This document shows, piece after piece, positions 12,221 through 26,900 of a stretch of 64,000 nt of DNA. Location of the stretch: assembly GCF_051014685.1 (NCBI RefSeq), contig NC_135058.1:16618811-16682810 (forward strand), in the 5' to 3' direction. This DNA comes from Ptiloglossa arizonensis (lineage: Eukaryota > Arthropoda > Insecta > Hymenoptera > Colletidae). How positions within the stretch are numbered: position 1 is the stretch's first letter; each line of letters begins with the position of its first letter. The notes beneath the pieces were generated by a model. That model had not been told where the DNA came from. It worked only from the letters and a program-made list of their open reading frames with translations, and made no database searches. Made by a program: the position numbers and the translations under genes.

Positions 12221-14746
12221 CGCGAAGAGAGCTAAACTGCGAATTGGATGCGACACTTTGTAAGCTCCTTTTCTAAAGATATCACGTGAAACGTGAAACG
12301 GTACGATTTAATTTCTCGTTCCGAAAGTATCGATCAAACGACGGAGATTTAGATATTATCGAAGCAACGTATCGCAATCAGAAGTAAATCCAACTTGATC
12401 CGAAATTTTATTACAAAATTGCATCCGTGCTGTTACGTACCGATTATCTCCGTCTCGTCCACGGAAAGTGTATCTCCGAGACAGCTTTGGAAAAAAAATT
12501 TTATGACTTTAAATAGCTGCTTATGTCTATTAAGTGTAGGGGTAAGCTCCGTTCTATTAAGTGGACGGGAATTCAATTGCCTCTTCAAAGTAAATGTGGA
12601 ATTAACCCCACCGTGGCTGTTGGATATTCTACGGGTGTATCGTTCGTTTTTTTTTTTTCTTTCTTTTTTTTACGTCGCTTTTGCTTCGTTAATTCTTCTA
12701 CTTAATTCTTTAGAAGCTCGTTAAATTTGTGGAAAATCCGTCAAAATAAAATATTTTCTCTTTCGTGCTTCATTATATTTCAAAATCCGTTTTGCCCGTA
12801 AAAACTGATATTTTTGTATTTAAAAAATCTTTTTCGAAATGTTGTTTCGAAATAAAGTTTAATCTTCTTTCGAATTTTAGAAACCCCATTATCTGAAATA
12901 ATTGCTCCCATTATACTGGATCGTTCGTAACGTAAATAGTTCGATAACAATGAGCATTGTTATTTTCATTTGTTTATCTCGTACCACATTGAGAGAATCT
13001 ATTATTACGTGACTCTGCTTTTAGAATACGCTCTTGAAAGAATAAAAATAACGAAAAGTATCTAAAACCACACCAATGAAAATGATCAAAGAAGTAATTA
13101 TATTTTTATTCATCGACGGTATGATAGGAAAATTTTCGATCCGTTAATGAATAAAAGTACAATTACCGATTCGATCGTATGTATTAATGTTGCTTAGATA
13201 TTTTACACGAGAAAAAAAATCTTTCTTTCGTTCGTCGCTCGTATTATTTAATTGCGGTAACAAAATTTGTGACGAATAAAAATATAATCGCACCTTTTAC
13301 CACTCATACGTGAAAAACTAATCTACAACCGAATTGTTTGGTTAAACATTGTTTCTCGTGGCATTTTAACCGCGTAACGTTTGATTCTCGGCGTTAGTTG
13401 AAACGTCAGTTTTCCAAACTGAGAATTTCATAGAATCGTTCCAAGTTCGCGTTTTGAAATTTTTTCTCTATCGATGTCGGACAATGGCTTCGAAACTAAT
13501 CAAGTATAGTCAAAGCGCGTTGCGAAACGGTAAATTACTTTTCATTCGGCAACCATCGACGAATCCTTATGCGTTCTGAACTCCGTATCGACAAAAATAT
13601 CTTTATGCGAACCGTGCTTTCGTAATTTCAAAACTTCTACTTAACCCAGCTAAGTAAAATAACGTTGCGATGCTTCCGGCGAAGCTTATGTTACGTAACA
13701 CGATTGCCGATCAAATTGATGAAATTTATTAAGATGCACTTCACGATCGATATATCGTGATTGCAACGTGCATTGTTCGAACGTGAAAGCGCATTCACCG
13801 TTACCGAAAACGAGAAACAGGAGCTTTAATATTCGATAACGAGTGTTTATTTATCCGCTTGTTTCGAAAATAATATTTACCATTTCAATAAATTGTTATT
13901 CAGTTACTTGCGTTTCAGTATCCGGATAATACTATACAATAGAGCGGAACGATTGTCGAGAATTATTTTCCGACAGGTTTCGTTATCGTTTTTTTTTTCA
14001 TTTACGATTAAAAGGTGACCCGTTGATAACGAAAGGATCGTTACGCGTTTCGTGCCTCGTTAAATCACGCGATAAACCGAAAGCCAACGAGAATGCGACC
14101 TTTTTTGTTAAACACGAAAATCTGGCCGAGATTTTAATAAACTCGCGGGAAGAATGAACGTCGACCATCGCGTTTGTCTTTCTACGATACAATACAATCG
14201 AGTAATACGTGCCTGCAAAAAATTTCACCGTATTCTCGACAGTACGAAGAATAATCGCGCTTCTATCGTTTTAATTGTATTCGCTAAGACGATAGAAGGA
14301 CAACGTAAATAGATCACGCGAAGCGGTGCAGTTATTTCTGTACTTGTAATTGCAGACGGTGGCTCGACGTAATATTTGTCAAAACCGATTGACCAAATGC
14401 CACTTCTGTTAAGTAAATTCTTGCGAGTATCGTGCAACACGCGATAAAATTGATGGAAACGAAATTAAAATCCCTACGTATAATACTCTTGGAAAGGGAA
14501 TATAATTTAAATGTTATTTATGTAGAATTTCTAAATAATTAATCTCTTTGTTTGCGTGATTATGCATGTCAACGTTTAGAGTTGTCGAACTTTTCTCGCT
14601 TATTTTTATTTCACTTACCGTATAGTAAACTGTATTACGCGTATACAATGTGATAGTAATGAGTTTAATAATACTAATTAATTATATTACAATGCAATGT
14701 GTAAAGCAACGTCTACTTTCAGTCTAAATTGTCTTATTTCTTACAG

Positions 14747-14901
14747 TGCTACGAAGTTCTGCAACAAGCGTGTACGAAATTAAGAGGTCAGTTGCAACCG
14801 AGTAGCAAACCATTCACACCGGTGATCACGTACGTTTTAAATCCGAAATCGATCACGATGGGGCAGCTCTACGGTGAATACGATCTGAATACACGCGAAT
14901 G
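14747..14901 (+). CDS. DNAH1: DNAH1 exon 1 in window (AAA2, just after Walker A)
   Basis: Acceptor TTCTTACAG|TGC, phase 0; donor TG|GTGAGT, phase 2. It encodes [12 protein letters not shown] through [17 protein letters not shown]. In dyneins this follows directly on the AAA2 P-loop, so an upstream exon carrying GPxGxGKT is required but is not visible. Confidence 0.92.
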
Positions 14902-17900
14902 GTGAGTGAATTTCCAACGTAACCTGAAACCAAATCTTCGTGCTGTTTTGCATCGAAATCGATCCCTTTTTTACTTTCGAAAGGCCACTGACACCTGAAG
15001 TGAAGTTAAGAATTCATTTTCTCTTCCAATGTACGATGTACCTTTTCACCTATTGCTCGTGGTAATCGTAAATATTTTTATGGTCTTCGTCTATACCAAT
15101 AAATTATCGCGAAGTGAAAATATTTTCAAACAGACATATATTTTCATAAGACAAAAAATTGTTTACAAAATACTCGTCGAGAACCGACGAGAAGGTGCGC
15201 GAAGAAACACATTCACAAAACTTGCATTCAGTTGCAAGACGATCATCTTCGACACCCGATGTGAAAATAAAAAGGTACAAGTTGTTTGAACAAAAAACTG
15301 GCTGTTATTCGGAAACACGGAGAAACAAATCGAATGTTTGTATTGACTTTGTTTTCGTTTTTCCTTTTTTTTCTTTTTTACATACAGATTCTATCCGTTA
15401 AACGGATTCCGTAGAGATATACAATAGTTATCCAGAGAGGCAATTTTAAGCTGTATACGCTCTACGGACGGATCGATTGGCTTTCATCGTCGTTTTACAA
15501 AATAAACAAATAGCGACAGGTTTACTTCGAACTCGATCAAGCTCGAACGAAAGGAGCAGAATTTTCGCATTGAAATTAATTTTACCAGGAAACTGGTAGC
15601 GAATAAAAATGGAAAACCTATCGCCCCGTATTTATCCATTATAATATTGCCGTTTAATCAAATCGATCGTTCAAAATCACCGATGCGGTTGTTCAATTTG
15701 TTTCGAAAAAAGTCTGATAAAGTGAACGTTTTTGGACGATAGTATTTCGTTTTGCAGTAGTAATTCTCGCATTCGAGAAACAGATTCTGAACAGCCAGTT
15801 GATCGAAAAGTGGGCTTGGTAGCGATTTTTGTCCCTTAACTGCCAAAAATTTCAATGGAAAGACGCGCGTCACTTGAATCACTTGCCCTTGCTCTTGTAC
15901 TTATTGAAATTTATTCACAAATATCCGTACAGCTCTCGTTATTTCCCGAAACGTTGAAACAGCTTATTCGGATCCCGTGACCGCGTTAATTAAAAATAAT
16001 TGGTATGATAATATCGTACGAACAGGGCTGTGCAAAGTACTATAATGAAATGTGATAATTTTCTTCGATTTAATTAAATGAAATACTATCCGTTTAAAAA
16101 GGAAGACGCGGTAAAGGTATAGGATTCCCGATTGAAAAGGTGCACAAAAGAAACGGAGTATTACAAATTAATCCGATGATTAAAACTATCAAAGGCTCCC
16201 GGGACACCCTTTCGGAAAATAATTCCAACGTTTCGTCTGCATTGCAGGTAGCTTCATTAGGCTCTGTGAACGTATCGATATTGAATAGTGTCGATGATCC
16301 ATAAACCTGTGATCTGTAGCATCGAACACGACCTGTCGCCCAACAACAACGCAGCCCGTGTTTAATCGATATTGTGCAGTCACAATGAAACATCGATCAT
16401 TCTGCATTCATCGATAGACCGTGCAATGAGATCTTGAAGGCTTCCCGATCTAGGTTCTTTCGATTAATATTGTTAGAAGCTCCCCAATGTGTATATCGTA
16501 TCGTTTTAGCTAATCACTGTAGGGAAAGGGGAACTTGGAAGCGAACTATTATCGATTATGGTTCTCGCATACCTAATAAAGATAGTGCAGGAATGCATTA
16601 CGACCGATGATGATTCCCAAACCCCTGTCGAACTTACCTAAAAGGATATTTATACCGATGTTGATATTAAAACACCCGAACAAACTAGTTAAAAGGTTTC
16701 TTATACCGAACACGATATCGTAGAAGTTGTACTTTTTACTTAAAAGCGCCGAAATTCAATTAATCACTTTTCCAGATAGAAAAATCATCGTGGTAAGGTT
16801 TCTCCCGCGGGTCCTACCTGTAACAGATAAATTATTCTTTATCGATCGTAATCGTTAAATCTTAATTCCATCCAGAGCTTTGAATAACCAGAGTCCAGAA
16901 TTCATTTGTATGTTAACCTTTACGAAGAGCAAATAAATGAATTTTTTATTAATTTCTATCGTACCGTAAACGTTTGTTCTCGTCTTCAGGACCGATGGTA
17001 TTTTCTCAACGCTGCTGAGAGCTGGTATATCCACAAACGATACCGATAAACGTTGGTACGTATTCGACGGGCCTGTCGACGCTGTTTGGATCGAGAATAT
17101 GAACACTGTACTGGACGACAATAAGAAACTTTGTCTTACGTCTGGCGAAATAATGCAAATCCTACCGACGATGACTATGATGTTTGAAGTCGCAGATCTG
17201 AGAGTGGCCTCGCCAGCCACGGTGTCGAGGTACAGTAATCGAAAACGATCCAAATTTTAATCGAATAAAACCAACGTATAGAGATTTATTCGCGATGGTT
17301 ATTCCATCGTTGGTTAAATTTTTTCTTTCTTCATTGTGAGATATTTAATTCTATAATTCAAATGCTATAATTATTGCGTTTCTCTGATCGCAATTTATCG
17401 ATACAGACTGACAAAAAACGAATCGCTATTCGGAAACAAAATACTTCTCGTCTCTTTTTAACATCGCAATAAAAATCAATTAACGGTAAATAATAACAAT
17501 TATTGTATTAAATACAAATACTTCGCAACACCTAGAATTTACATATTTCCATCGATCGACGATCCGAGCAAACGAAACATTGTTTGCAAATAATTTGTAT
17601 TCGAACGTTCAATTGAAATATATCCGGTAAATGAAACGAATTAAACTGTTTCCACTCGATAGTCGTGCTCGACGAAAAAAGAAACTTGTAAAATAATTCG
17701 ACGACACGAAAAATTCCCCGAGGGTTACTTAACGAATTTCAATTCGTCGAAATTCATTTCCCGGCGGGAATATTTCGAATTGCTTGGACTTCCGAATTAC
17801 ACAGCATCCGACCGCGTTGGCGTACTACAGGTACATTCGTCTCGCATTAAGGTATCATTAATAATCCACCGTACGCAGTTCCGAAGCACGTTTCCATTTC

Positions 17901-20900
17901 ACTGAACCCCAGATTACATTTTGCACGATGCTTTCCATTCCTTTCCACGCCCAGAACACGAGTTCCAGGTACTTATTTCGAGTAAAAACCAACACACACC
18001 GCTGCTCCGAGTTTCCTACGATCGAACAACCGTTCGCTATCGATCGCGCGCATAAAACATTAAATGAACACGACAACGAACGAGAAAACCCACAGAAATT
18101 CCAATGGACACCGAATCGCAAATTTCTCGACACTTCTCGCACAATTGTTGCCGCGAGATTCGCTTTGCGCGCCAGGAAGAAGCACACGAATGAATTTTTT
18201 ACGATTTTTTCCACAAACTTTACTTCCACGTTACTCTCTACAACTAAATTGTCACTGAGAAAATATTCCCTCCTAGAGAGAGGAATGAAGTTTACTCGGA
18301 ATTAGATTTAAGCGAAAGGGGAGGCTTGCGGTTTATCGCACCCCAATTTGACGATTTCTATTCAAAACTTTGCATGGAAATTTTCACTGATCCAAACTAA
18401 GCATTGTGCCGTACTTCGGTGAGCTACTTTTCGATTCTAAGGAAAAAATCATCCCTTGTACCAGAATCGCTCGTTTTATTTACCCATTCTTTTTAGAATT
18501 TCGCTCTCCGGTATGAGAAAATTTTCTACCTTTAAAATGAGCTAAAGAAGATTACGATACGATCATTTTTCACGAAGTTGTAGTAATTCAGAAATTGATA
18601 GCGTTTCGGTCAACTGTCCTAAAACTTCTGAGCAGGGATGCATTGTACATAGCACGTAATATGTAGCGAGATAGGCACAGTTTATGGTACACGACGAATA
18701 ATGTGCATTGCGTGCTATATTGTGTGCAATGTGTGCATTAGAATGCACATGCTGTACGCGTTACATAAAATACGATGGAATATAGAGATTAAATTGCACA
18801 AATCAAGTTGATCGTCGTAAAGCATTAATAGTAGCTTCCAAAGGTTAAATAGGGGGCTGTGTCACCGCTTTAATGATGAAATTAATTACTGGCATTTTCC
18901 CTCAGATGTGGCATGGTGTATTTGGAACCGGAGGGTCTTGGTCTCGATCCGTTTATCAACTGCTGGCTAAAATCATTGCCTCGAGTGAGTATTTTAAGAA
19001 ATCGAACGTCGAGAACTCTAATAAATTGCAACGATTGAATCTACGGTCAACCAAAAACCTGGATAAAAAAATGAACAACGCTGCTCGTGGTAGTATAGAA
19101 TTCGAGAGTCTCCTTTATCGATTTTCTAATTTTAAGTACCAAGTTTTGCACGTAGGAACGAAGTAAATGTAATTATGTTTCCGTGGAATCACAGAGTACG
19201 AAGACGTTGCACTTCATTTCTAACCCGCTTACTGCTCAACTCCATTGTTCTTCCAAAGAAGAAACGTTCTATCACGATCCAAGAGTTATTCCCCTGAACG
19301 AATATTTTCATAATTTTTCATTCTCCCGCGGGCATCGCTTCTTATCGGTTCATTCGGTCGACCTAATAACGTGGAGAATTTTAATTAAATTACGTTACCA
19401 CATCTAAAATTTAATTTCCAACGTTCATCTCCCAGGAATCATTATTCATAAATTGAAACCGAAGAAGACGTTTCGTATCATAATTATTTATGTTTGTATA
19501 GATTTAATTTATTTTTAAAGACAAATATTAATTAGCGATGGAAACGGTTCCCACGGAGTTAATTGTTCGATTGCAGAATATGAGCAACCACGTCGATAGA
19601 ATCGCCGAACTGACCAGTCACTATCTATTTCCGGGTCTGAAGATTTTGCGCGGTAGCTTAAAAGAGATCGTGAACACTGTGGATTGCGGAATGGTGCAGT
19701 CTTACATAAATCTGATGAACTTCAGAATCGGTCCAATGGCTGGCCGAGATGGAAAAGCTCCCCCGCCCGCCCCCTTTCAAGAAATCATTCGTAAGGATCA
19801 GTTTTAAGTTTGACGACTTTAAATTAAATCGGTATAACGGAATAGCAAACACATTGAGAATCTTTAAACGTCATTTCACGATATGAAAAAAATAATAAAT
19901 TTATCGATACGAATACCAAGAGTAAAAATGTAACAATATTTATGCACAATTTTTGTATCCAAATTGACATTTAAAAGTGTACCAACTGACCCAATAATTC
20001 GTATACTCGAAGTAACTATCTCGAATGAAAAGTTTAAATCGCAGTTAAAATTAATTAACGTCGGTTCTATTGAAAAATCACAAATCGAAATAATTTTACT
20101 AATCGTAATAAAATGATTCGATATTTAATATGGAAAAAAAAAGGTATTGTATATTGTGTAATCAAACATCTGCGATACAATTATATTTAGATACGTTAAT
20201 CCGTAGAGATATAAGAGGGGTGTCTGATACGGGTAGAAAATATAAGCTTATTCTACTTATTTTGAAGGTGGGAAAAGGTTATAGGTTACACGGTCATGGA
20301 TAAAAATATTATAACCTTCGCCGACGCAAAATTCGTTTTCTCTTCAAATATGACGCGTAGTAAAATATTGAAACAACGAAGCACAATACGAATATTCGAC
20401 CGGAGAAAATTAATTGTGCATCGATAAAACTTTCGTCGCTCAATTTGAAATTTCTAAGGACGAGATCGCTTCAAAGTCGTATTTGCAAAGGTCATCTTTT
20501 CGTATCCAAGGAATCCTGTATCCCCGTACGTTAAAATTGCCCGTATTCCACAATAAACCACAATCGTGGCGCGTCGTTCGTAAAGTGCACTACTGTCTCC
20601 GAAATAGATTACACCTACTACTGAAACAGTACACCGTCACACTATTCGAAACTAGAAACAGCTAGAGGATCGTATTTTACCTTTTGTCTTTCGCAACGAA
20701 CAACAACTGAACAGTGCATTAATATTGTCAGAGAAAGAATTAAATATTACCGACACATTTAAAGAAAAATTACAGCTCACACTTCCGTGACCGACTAAAA
20801 TCTAAATTCCAAACGTAAATTGGACCTTTGAATGAAATTGTTCCATGGTCGATCGTGTTTATCGAAATTCGATAGATGATAAAAATTCATTAACACGATA

Positions 20901-23900
20901 CCGAAGATCGTATCGAATTTTAATATTAGCCCAGTGTTATTAATATTTGAAATACTTTGATTTCTATTTACTGTTTTAAATACGAAAGACACGTCGACAA
21001 AATTGGTTCAATTGTTCAATAACCCAGATTCGTAGCACTTGTTTCGTTGTTAATATTTGCTCCCGCTGTATTCAAGGCATTGACGAGCAAATGTTACAAC
21101 ATATTGGGAATTGTTCCAAACACCTGTGTTGAAACGAATGAAAGTATCGACTCGGGAGACCTCGAGACAATTGTCTTATTAAGAACTTTTCTCCTTTTTA
21201 CGCTGTTAGCCGATCTTCCTCGTCCAATGAAAGTAGCGATGGCATCGAGTGATTCACGAGAAAGAACAATTTTTTTTTATCAACAAATACACGGATGTAT
21301 TTCGATAAACTTTGTATTCAAATTTAATACACTCGTTTCAAGACCCGATTCAATTTTCAAAAAAGTTGGTCCATGGACAGCTATAATTAACTCTTTCAAT
21401 TTTTCTGTTTTTCGTATGCATTCGTTATTCGCAAAAATTTCTGAAAATGTTCTGCATAAATTTTAAGGGGAATGGAATTTTACATAAAAAAGTCAAACGA
21501 ATCTTTTCTCTGTCTTTCTTAACAAAGAGAACGTTCTATGTAATTTCATTCATTCCGCACTGAAGTATTAATAACGTATTCGTTGCAATTAATTTCATAA
21601 TTATAAATGGAACCTGTACGAGCCATGAAAACGCGAATCGGGTAGAAGGATTGTACAATTTCAAACGATTGAATGGCACAATAATGAAGAATATTCCCTC
21701 GAATGACGGAGAACGACGTTTTTCTGTACTTTATGCTTGCTAGAGTTGTCAAGCACAGTCGACACTCGCATAGTTGTATAACTTCTAGAGTTGTCAAGCA
21801 TTTACACACCGTACAGTTTTACCAAGTAACGATTAATAGTAGTTAAATACAAACACGTTTCGTCTAACCAACACAGAGACACGGTAACTAAATTTATCGC
21901 GTGAAAGCATTCTTCTCGGTGCAACGAGCATACGTGTTTAATCCGAGAAATGGGTCTGCGCATAAATTCTCCTCTCGCACCATTATTCTAGCCTGAGAAA
22001 AATAGAGCGGTTTCGTTAAGAAACGTGTCTCTCTGGTACCCTTTGCAGCTGATTTTCGAACATCCTAACTCGAGTTAGGAGGAAGTTGATCTTTAAATCG
22101 ATCCTATCGATCGTCTTGAAAATAAATTGAAAATAAACTTGAAAATAAATACGAAAACAAGAACGATATGTAAAATAACGATCGTCTAATTTGTACGATT
22201 ACTTGAATTTATCGAGAATATTCGATAAAACGTTAGTTTCGACCTCGTTAAAGGTAGAAGATGTTTCCCGCTGTTATATAGGCCTCGAATTAGAGGCAAA
22301 AAATTAAAAAAAATTCTCTTTACGATACTTTCCTTCTTCGTAGATAAAATAAAAACATGTTCCACGTATTGGAATTATTTTATTCAGTTCGAATCGAATT
22401 CAGAAGAATGAATTGTTCGTTTCAGCGAGTTTGCTCTCGCCTTGGGCAGCCTTTGCGACAGTTTGGAGTCTGGGGGCCAGCCTCGACTACAACAGTCGTT
22501 GTATTTTTAGCGAGTGGATCAGAACGGTGCAAAAAACTCATCAACACGACACACCGTTCCCCGACGATGGTCTGGTATTTGATTACAGGTGAGCAACGCA
22601 ATACTGCTCGATATTTCGTCTTCCTTTGATCCGATGGCTAACGTTTCTCCCACTTGTAGACTGCACGACGGTGGTTTTACAGATTCGATCGATAGCCAGG
22701 ATCCGGTTCCGCCAAAATGGTACAAATGGCTAGACAATATTCCGTCGATCACGATTACGCCGGAAATGAAATACGCTGGTAAATTATCCATACGAATATA
22801 TATATATAAATTGCTCGTACCGAGAGACATTTGGCAAATCCCATCCATTAAACGTTCCTTGACCCGGGATGTCATGGAAAATATGATATTTATACACTGC
22901 TCCGAATAACTGTACGATAACATGCTGGAATTACATTACAAAGTCAATGGAGATCGTAATATCGAACAGTTCATCCTGCATTGACCCTTTTATAACGATC
23001 ATTCGCGTTATACGTCTAGATTATTAATTACCAGCGTTTGTAAAATCGTGAGTTATTCCTTCTAAACAGATCGAGCACCATTGAGATCGAGAATTTATTG
23101 CGAATCGTTAACAGACGATACAAGCATAATAAAAATAAGTCCAAACACGACGTAAATTAACGAAATATAATTACTGTTCTATTTTTTTTTTCCATCTAGT
23201 TTATTTAACTTTAAAAATAAAGTGCAATTCACGTCGAGTTTGGACTCATTTTAATCGGGAGAACATCACCGTTACATCGATACCATAATCATAAAGCTAA
23301 AGTGAAAATGTGACAAATTTTAATTTTCCTAATTACCTGAAAATGTAATTGGAGAATTGCCACGATAATTTTAACGCGTACCCCCGATTTACTTAAACTT
23401 AAACGAACATTATCATACTTATCTACCAGTGATACTCTAAGGGTCCAGCCTTATTTTAAGTCCTGCTACGTACTACATAACCAATAATTCAACAATCGTC
23501 GTAGACATCGAAGTACCAACGATGGACAGCATCAGAAGCGCAACTCTGTTGGGCTATTTGCTGATCAACGACTCGAACGTGCTCTGCGTCGGACCAACCG
23601 GAAGTGGGAAGACTTTAACCGTAGCCGGGAAACTGTCAAGGAACATGCCGAAGAAATTCATTTGCGATTTCATTACGTTTTCCGCTCGAACTACTGCCAA
23701 TCAGACCCAGGTGCGTCATAAAACTCGTTACCATGAAAACCTACTCGTGCTGTCAAAACCGTTTGGTAAATAAATGTAAAAGTCCAATATTTAAATAACA
23801 GTGATTCGTGGTTGCGTTTGAAAATGTATACATCCGAATACGAGTACGTATCTACTTTTTACTCTTTTTACTCGTTTTTCTACAGCCCCTCCTAGCAATA

Positions 23901-26900
23901 AAAATTCAAGTTAATTGTAGATGAAAAAAAGTTGTAACTTGCATTGGAACTTTAAATTATTATTTTATCATTGTGTATTACGATACGGATTAAATTGACT
24001 CGTGCGTAAGTCTCGAACGAACTAGGTTTTATTTTTGATTACGTCGAATCGAAAAAAAAAATGGTATTATTACATATATGTATTATTTAATACGATCTTC
24101 GTTCAACGAATTTTGATAAAACCATTGCCGTTACAAACAAAAGAATGCGCTAATTTTATTTATATAAAACGAACGTAGTTTACGACTGTTGCGTACGATT
24201 CAAATATGATAACAGTATCACGGTTAGTTGTCCAAGATATGGAAGATTTAGAAAATTGTATTATAGTCTCTAGAATATCGAAAACTGTACGATGGTCCGT
24301 TTGAATTTCAAATGGTTAAATTGTTTACGTTTCTCCGTGGAAAGGATCTGATCGATGAGAAGTTACTCAAGAGACGCAGGAACACTTACGGGCCACCGTT
24401 GTTGAAACAACAAATTTTCTTCGTCGACGATTTGAACATGCCCGCTCTGGATAAATACGGTGCACAGCCGCCTATCGAATTGATTCGTCAGTTTATGGAT
24501 TTCAAAGGTGAACCCGTTCTCCTCGTACTTGACCGAATCGTCCGTATCGCGTCGACCTTAAATGTTAACTCCCGCTAACGTTCGCAAGACGATTGATATA
24601 CGATACGTTGAGACTTGATTAATGCTTACGAAGATAAACGATACCCTTAACAAAGAAATTTTGTAGGTCAAGTACGCCGAGAATATAATTTTTCGAAGGG
24701 TAGAGTTTATTCTACCGCGTTGCAGAACAAACAAAATATAGTGGTGTAAACATTTTCAGGATGGTACGACCGGAAGGAGATCGGAGATTTCAGACATATC
24801 GAGGACGTAAATTTCATTGGCGCGATGGGACCACCAGGCGGTGGTAGGAATCCGGTAACTGCCAGACTGTTGCGACATTTCCATTTCATTGCGTTCCCGG
24901 AAATGGAGGACGACGCCAAGGTAATTCCTGAGCTTTTCTTCGATCGGCTAATCCACTGGACCGAGGAAGTCGTTAACAGCGATCAAAAAGCAGGAAGCAA
25001 TTAACTAACCCATTAGACGTCGAAACTTAACGGGTTACTCGATAAGTTTTCACGTTCGATAAGAAACGGAGTTATTAGCTTCGTCGTTTTAGTTTTCGAA
25101 AATTGATACCGTTTGACGAACACGTGTAAAGTTTCGCGTTGATTTCTCCACTCGTTTGTATATTTACACTTGCTCGAAGTGTCGTAGTATCTTTTTTACA
25201 ATGGAAAAACAACGAAACTTATCGAACAACTTACTATAAGTGTATACATCCATTCTTAATTTTCTATTTACTCGTTCCTCTCGTTGACAATTTCAAAGAA
25301 TACTCCGTTCAACGATTACCGTTTTAATTTCAATCTCTCCGCTGAAAAACGAAGAGAAATTTTTATATTACCCGAACTGTAGAGAAAATTGGAAATCACG
25401 TTTCTGGCGAACAAATTCCCTCCGAATTTCAAAATGTAAAAATTTGAATCCCCCCACCGTGTCTCGTGGGAAAAAACTTTTATCGAATCGGGTCCGGCAG
25501 TCGAGCTGCCATTATAAAAATAAGTTTTCGAAAGTTCGCCGCGAGTGAAACATTGGTGCCTAATGGGTTAAAGAAACGAAAAAATAGTAGAGCCGGGAAC
25601 AATTTATCTTCGTTTCGTTGGCAACGTCAGAGCTTCGCGTTTGGCAATCACGGTTGAAATTCTTTTGAACTTTGTCGCTTCTATTTTTCCTTCTCCGGTC
25701 TTTTACGTCTAAAATTGGCTTTTCGGACGGGTACAGTCGACCGTGCGAGTCTACACGGTAGAGCCAGGAGAACCAAGACACAGATGCACTTTGTTGACCA
25801 ACCAAGTACCGATACGTGGAACAAAACCTGGAGATTCCCACGAAAAGTAACGCGAATCGTGCAGTTATCGAGGTAACCGATAATAGAGCCTCTCGTGTGA
25901 TCTCGAGTATCCGATCAACGACGTGCAAAAGCACACAAATTACGAAAGAAAAACTTCCTACGATGCAACAGACTCTCTCTGTCTCTCTCCCTCTGACATT
26001 TCTCTGTCTCTGTCTCTCTGTGTCCCTCTCCGTCCCCTCTCTTTCTCGTTTGTATTCCAGAGAAAAGAAAAATCGATTCTGGAAGTAGTTACGACTCGTG
26101 TTGGGTCAGACGTTTTAGCGAACCATCGTAAAGTCTTTTTTCGGGCTAGGAAAAATCATCTAAAGACCTTCCGAACGTCTTGGGGGAGGTCGGAAGTCAC
26201 GTGGGAAATGTACCGGGTGTAGAGTCTACCCTCTAAAACCTACCCCGATGCTATTGAGAAGAATATACCGAGAACGCCAACGGTACAGCGTTCGGTACAA
26301 CCAATGTGAGGTTTGAGACTAACAATTGTCGAGTGAAAGTTAACGTACACGTTTTACGCGGTACGTTTCCCTTAACCGGAAACTTATCTCCCTTCCTTCC
26401 ACGATACGAATTACGTTATCGCGCTCGAGACTCGTTATTGTAACAATTCGTAGAGAACGTGGCCTTTAATTTAAAATTTCAGTCACAAAATGCTACAAGT
26501 TCCTCTTTAATCGATATCAAAAATTAATCAATATATTTTTGGTTTTGCATCGTTATAAGTTTACACACTCGAGACGACTCGAAGTTTCGAGTACAATCGT
26601 TTTACCGAATCGTGCAAATCTTGCACAGACAACGTTCATTGCAGATTATTATTGCTACCAATCGAGCTAATTTACGCACACTTGTAACCGTATCTCGTTA
26701 AAGTTCATTTTTATCGATCAAAGTAACAGATCGCACACGTTGCAATTTACGATACATGTACCGAGATTTGCTACCGACTGTACAAAGGGCTGATCCGGAT
26801 AATGCCCTAGTCCGTTTCGCGTTCAAGTGTTTAAAGTCACCACTTTTCAACGAGAAGAATATCCTTCTCGCGGTGAAGAGTGTTCAAATAAATTCACCAC

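Larger units (their letters stand above)
3729..14746. other. Non-coding stretch: GPCR 5' side and DNAH1 upstream intron
   Basis: The open frames here are short, compositionally biased and match nothing I recognise. I looked for dynein landmarks (AAA1 P-loop, AAA2 P-loop, the NPGYAGR motif) and saw none. The 3.8-8 kb part is richer in CG and CGA words than the 8-14.7 kb part, which is AT-rich. The GPCR 5'UTR and promoter should be at the left end on the minus strand. Local repeats are listed separately. Confidence 0.5.

Noticed and set aside
19534..19576. Upstream acceptor (ATTAG) for exon 4 that would start near an ATG at 19538
   Set aside because: It needs the weaker second donor of exon 3 and adds about 15 residues where the family has a fixed spacing; the TTGCAG acceptor at 19576 fits both frame and spacing.
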